NCBI RefSeq assembly: GCF_003952725.1
Contig: NZ_CP032509.1
Coordinates: 1,884,001-1,948,000, forward strand
Source of the DNA: Georhizobium profundi
GTDB taxonomy: Bacteria; Pseudomonadota; Alphaproteobacteria; Rhizobiales; Rhizobiaceae
Direction: 5' to 3'
DNA: 64,000 bases
Shown here: positions 62,196 through 64,000 of the stretch, piece after piece
Layout: each line of letters begins with the position of its first letter
Numbering within the stretch: position 1 is the first letter of the stretch
The notes under the pieces: generated by a model
The model's database searches: none
Seen by the model: only the letters and a program-made list of their open reading frames with translations
What the model was told of the DNA's origin: nothing
Made by a program: the position numbers and the translations under genes

Positions 62196-64000
62196 ATGCA
62201 CCTCCTTTTGAGCCAGAAGGGATCGATCGCCGACGCAGACGAGGCGATCGATCTCGGCCAGACGCCGGGCGACATCCTGTTCCTGTCGGCTGCCGATACG
62301 GAGCTGGCGGCAATCGCTTCTGCCAAGGCCGCCGGCGGGGCCTCTCACCGCTCGGTCCGCGTCGCCAGCCTCATGACGCTGAAGCATCCGATGTCGGTCG
62401 ATACCTATATAGAGCGCACGGCGCGCCATGCGCGGCTGATCATCGTGCGCGCGCTCGGCGGCGCCAGCTATTTCGCCTATGTGCTCGATGCACTGCTGGC
62501 GACGGCGGCGCGCGAGGGCATCGCGCTCGTTGTTCTGCCGGGTGACGACAAAGCTGATCCCGGTCTCGATCGCTATTCGACCGTTGCCCCGGCGGACCGG
62601 AACGCGCTCTGGGCGTTCCTCAGTGAAGGCGGAGCCGATAACGCACGCGGCTTGCTCGATTACGCCGCAGCGATGGTGGATGGTGCGCCGAGACCGGGCG
62701 AGGCGGTTCCGCTCATGCGTGCGGGGGTGTGGCTGGCTCCGGTCTCCCCGTATCCCGAGCCTGTCGAGGGGACAGGGAAACGGGGCATCGCGGCCATCGT
62801 ATTTTACCGCGCACTTGTCCAAAGCGGGCAGACGGCGCCGGTGAAAGCCTTGGTCGACGCGCTGGCAGCTCGAGGCTTCGCCGTCACGCCGCTTTACGTC
62901 TCCAGCCTCAAAGACCCCGTTTCGATCGCTGCCGTCGAACGAAGCTTTGCCGAGGCGCCGCCGGACGTCGTCATTAATGCCACCGGTTTCGCCGTCTCGG
63001 CGCCGGGCGGTGAAACCAAAGGGACCGTGCTGGAATCAACCGGCGCCCCGGTGCTTCAGGTGGTGTTCTCCGGGTCGGCGCGATCTGCGTGGGAAGCGTC
63101 GGCGCAAGGGCTGTCGGCACGCGATCTTGCAATGCATGTGGCGTTGCCTGAAGTAGACGGGCGGGTCCTGTCGCGTGCCGTCTCGTTCAAATCGGCCGAG
63201 CGGTACGATGAGACGGTCGAGGCGAATATCGTCGCGCACGAGCCTTTGGCAGACCGCATCGATTTTGTGGCCGACCTTGCTGTGAACTGGGCGCGCTTGC
63301 GCCGAACTGCACCCTCCGACCGCCGCGTCGCGATCGTGCTCGCCAATTATCCGAACCGTGACGGGCGGCTGGGCAACGGCGTCGGCCTGGATACGCCGGC
63401 CGGCACCATCGAAGTGCTGAAGGCGATGCAAGGCGCGGGCTATGTGGTCGACGATCTGCCTGCCGATGGCGATGCGTTGATCACCGCGCTGATGGCCGGG
63501 CCGACCAATGCCGCCGTCGATGCCCGCGAAATTCGCGAGACGATGGCGCTCAATGATTACAAGGCGTTCTTCGCAACACTTCCCGCATCGATTCAGGAAG
63601 AGGTGGTCGCCCGCTGGGGTGCACTGGAGCAGGGCCCGTTCATCCTTGGCGACCGCTTCGCGCTGCCGCTGATGCGGTTCGGCGAGACGGTCGTCGGCAT
63701 CCAGCCTGCGCGCGGCTATAACATCGATCCGAAGGAAACCTACCACGCGCCCGATCTCGTGCCGCCGCATGGATACATCGCCTTCTATGCCTGGCTGCTT
63801 ACGGTCTATGGCGCCCATGCCATCGTCCACATGGGAAAGCACGGCAATCTCGAATGGCTGCCCGGCAAGGCGCTGGCGCTTTCGGACCGGTGCTATCCGG
63901 AAGCCGTGTTCGGGCCGACGCCCCATGTCTACCCGTTCATCGTCAATGATCCAGGCGAGGGGACGCAGGCCAAGCGCCGCTCGTCTGCGGTGATCATCGA
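62196..64000 (+). CDS. cobN: CobN, cobaltochelatase large subunit (3' end outside window)
   Basis: The frame starts with ATG at 62196 (MHLLLSQKGSIADADEAIDL) and stays open to the right edge. The visible 600 residues include the CobN/magnesium-chelatase H-type features VLANYPNRDGRLGNGVGLDTPA and AIVHMGKHGNLEWLPGKALAL. CobN inserts cobalt into hydrogenobyrinate diamide with CobS and CobT. A palindromic repeat is embedded at 62746-62785. Confidence 0.94.
   Translation, partial: MHLLLSQKGSIADADEAIDLGQTPGDILFLSAADTELAAIASAKAAGGASHRSVRVASLMTLKHPMSVDTYIERTARHARLIIVRALGGASYFAYVLDALLATAAREGIALVVLPGDDKADPGLDRYSTVAPADRNALWAFLSEGGADNARGLLDYAAAMVDGAPRPGEAVPLMRAGVWLAPVSPYPEPVEGTGKRGIAAIVFYRALVQSGQTAPVKALVDALAARGFAVTPLYVSSLKDPVSIAAVERSFAEAPPDVVINATGFAVSAPGGETKGTVLESTGAPVLQVVFSGSARSAWEASAQGLSARDLAMHVALPEVDGRVLSRAVSFKSAERYDETVEANIVAHEPLADRIDFVADLAVNWARLRRTAPSDRRVAIVLANYPNRDGRLGNGVGLDTPAGTIEVLKAMQGAGYVVDDLPADGDALITALMAGPTNAAVDAREIRETMALNDYKAFFATLPASIQEEVVARWGALEQGPFILGDRFALPLMRFGETVVGIQPARGYNIDPKETYHAPDLVPPHGYIAFYAWLLTVYGAHAIVHMGKHGNLEWLPGKALALSDRCYPEAVFGPTPHVYPFIVNDPGEGTQAKRRSSAVII
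62746..62785. repeat. Palindromic repeat inside cobN, copy 2 (GAGCCTGTCGA core)
   Basis: Outer arms CCCCGT (62746-62751) and ACGGGG (62780-62785) flank the core GAGCCTGTCGA (62757-62767), which also occurs at 49835. It is translated as part of CobN (about SPYPEPVEGTGKRG, residues 184-198), in a low-complexity linker. Confidence 0.6.

Overview
The window looks like chromosomal DNA of an aerobic alphaproteobacterium of the Hyphomicrobiales (Rhizobiales). The support is high GC, an alphaproteobacterial curli locus with CsgH, fused SecDF, DUF1127 and DUF1194 proteins, a GbdR-type regulator, the aerobic CobN/CobW cobalamin route and a CtrA-like box. The species cannot be named from this sequence. 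No rRNA, tRNA, CRISPR array, prophage or insertion sequence was seen.

Layout. (1) 0-6.1 kb is a curli (functional amyloid) locus: the end of csgG, a giant curlin-repeat protein of about 1115 residues, csgH, a second curlin, a shortened csgF and a third, convergent curlin. (2) 6.3-10.6 kb holds the remnant of an AHSA1-type gene, a glutarate/glutaryl-CoA operon (CoA transferase, gcdH, divergent LysR regulator) and two small genes. (3) 10.6-17.6 kb is a cell-surface sugar region: two glycosyltransferase-like genes, one of them frameshifted, a methyltransferase, gmhA, gmhB, a flavin oxidoreductase and an aldo-keto reductase. (4) 17.6-22.7 kb has TadG/TadE pseudopilin genes divergent from an IclR regulator, a small secreted Asn/Gly-repeat protein and an outer-membrane beta-barrel. 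(5) 23-29.1 kb is the leucine catabolic operon ivd-mccB-mccA with a VapBC toxin-antitoxin pair sitting inside it. (6) 29-38.8 kb has a 953-residue secreted orphan, a dimethylglycine/sarcosine dehydrogenase-like flavoprotein, a von Willebrand A-like secreted protein and SecDF.

(7) 38.8-57.4 kb is the most interesting part: a corrinoid-dependent demethylation and C1-oxidation region. A GbdR-like regulator is followed by a RACo-type corrinoid activator, a methyl-tetrahydrofolate/corrinoid methyltransferase, a MetF-like reductase, DUF1638, a corrinoid protein, an MttB-superfamily methyltransferase, a homocysteine methyltransferase, a betaine-type binding protein and an NAD-dependent formate dehydrogenase. 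The likely flow is: methylated amine or betaine, then methyl-corrinoid, then methyl-THF, then methylene-THF, then formate, then CO2 with NADH, with a branch to methionine. (8) 57.8-64 kb encodes cobalamin synthesis (cobQ, a B12-riboswitch-controlled HupE-type cobalt transporter, cobU, cobW, start of cobN), which would supply the cofactor used in region 7.

The strongest new observations are: arginine/glycine-rich tails on four different enzymes of the demethylation region; a near-identical 22-bp palindrome in front of two methyl-transfer genes, one copy lying inside the upstream gene's 3' end; a giant curlin with a recent internal duplication and a CtrA-like box; a B12 riboswitch with a very long peripheral arm; and a palindromic repeat that has become coding sequence in cobN.
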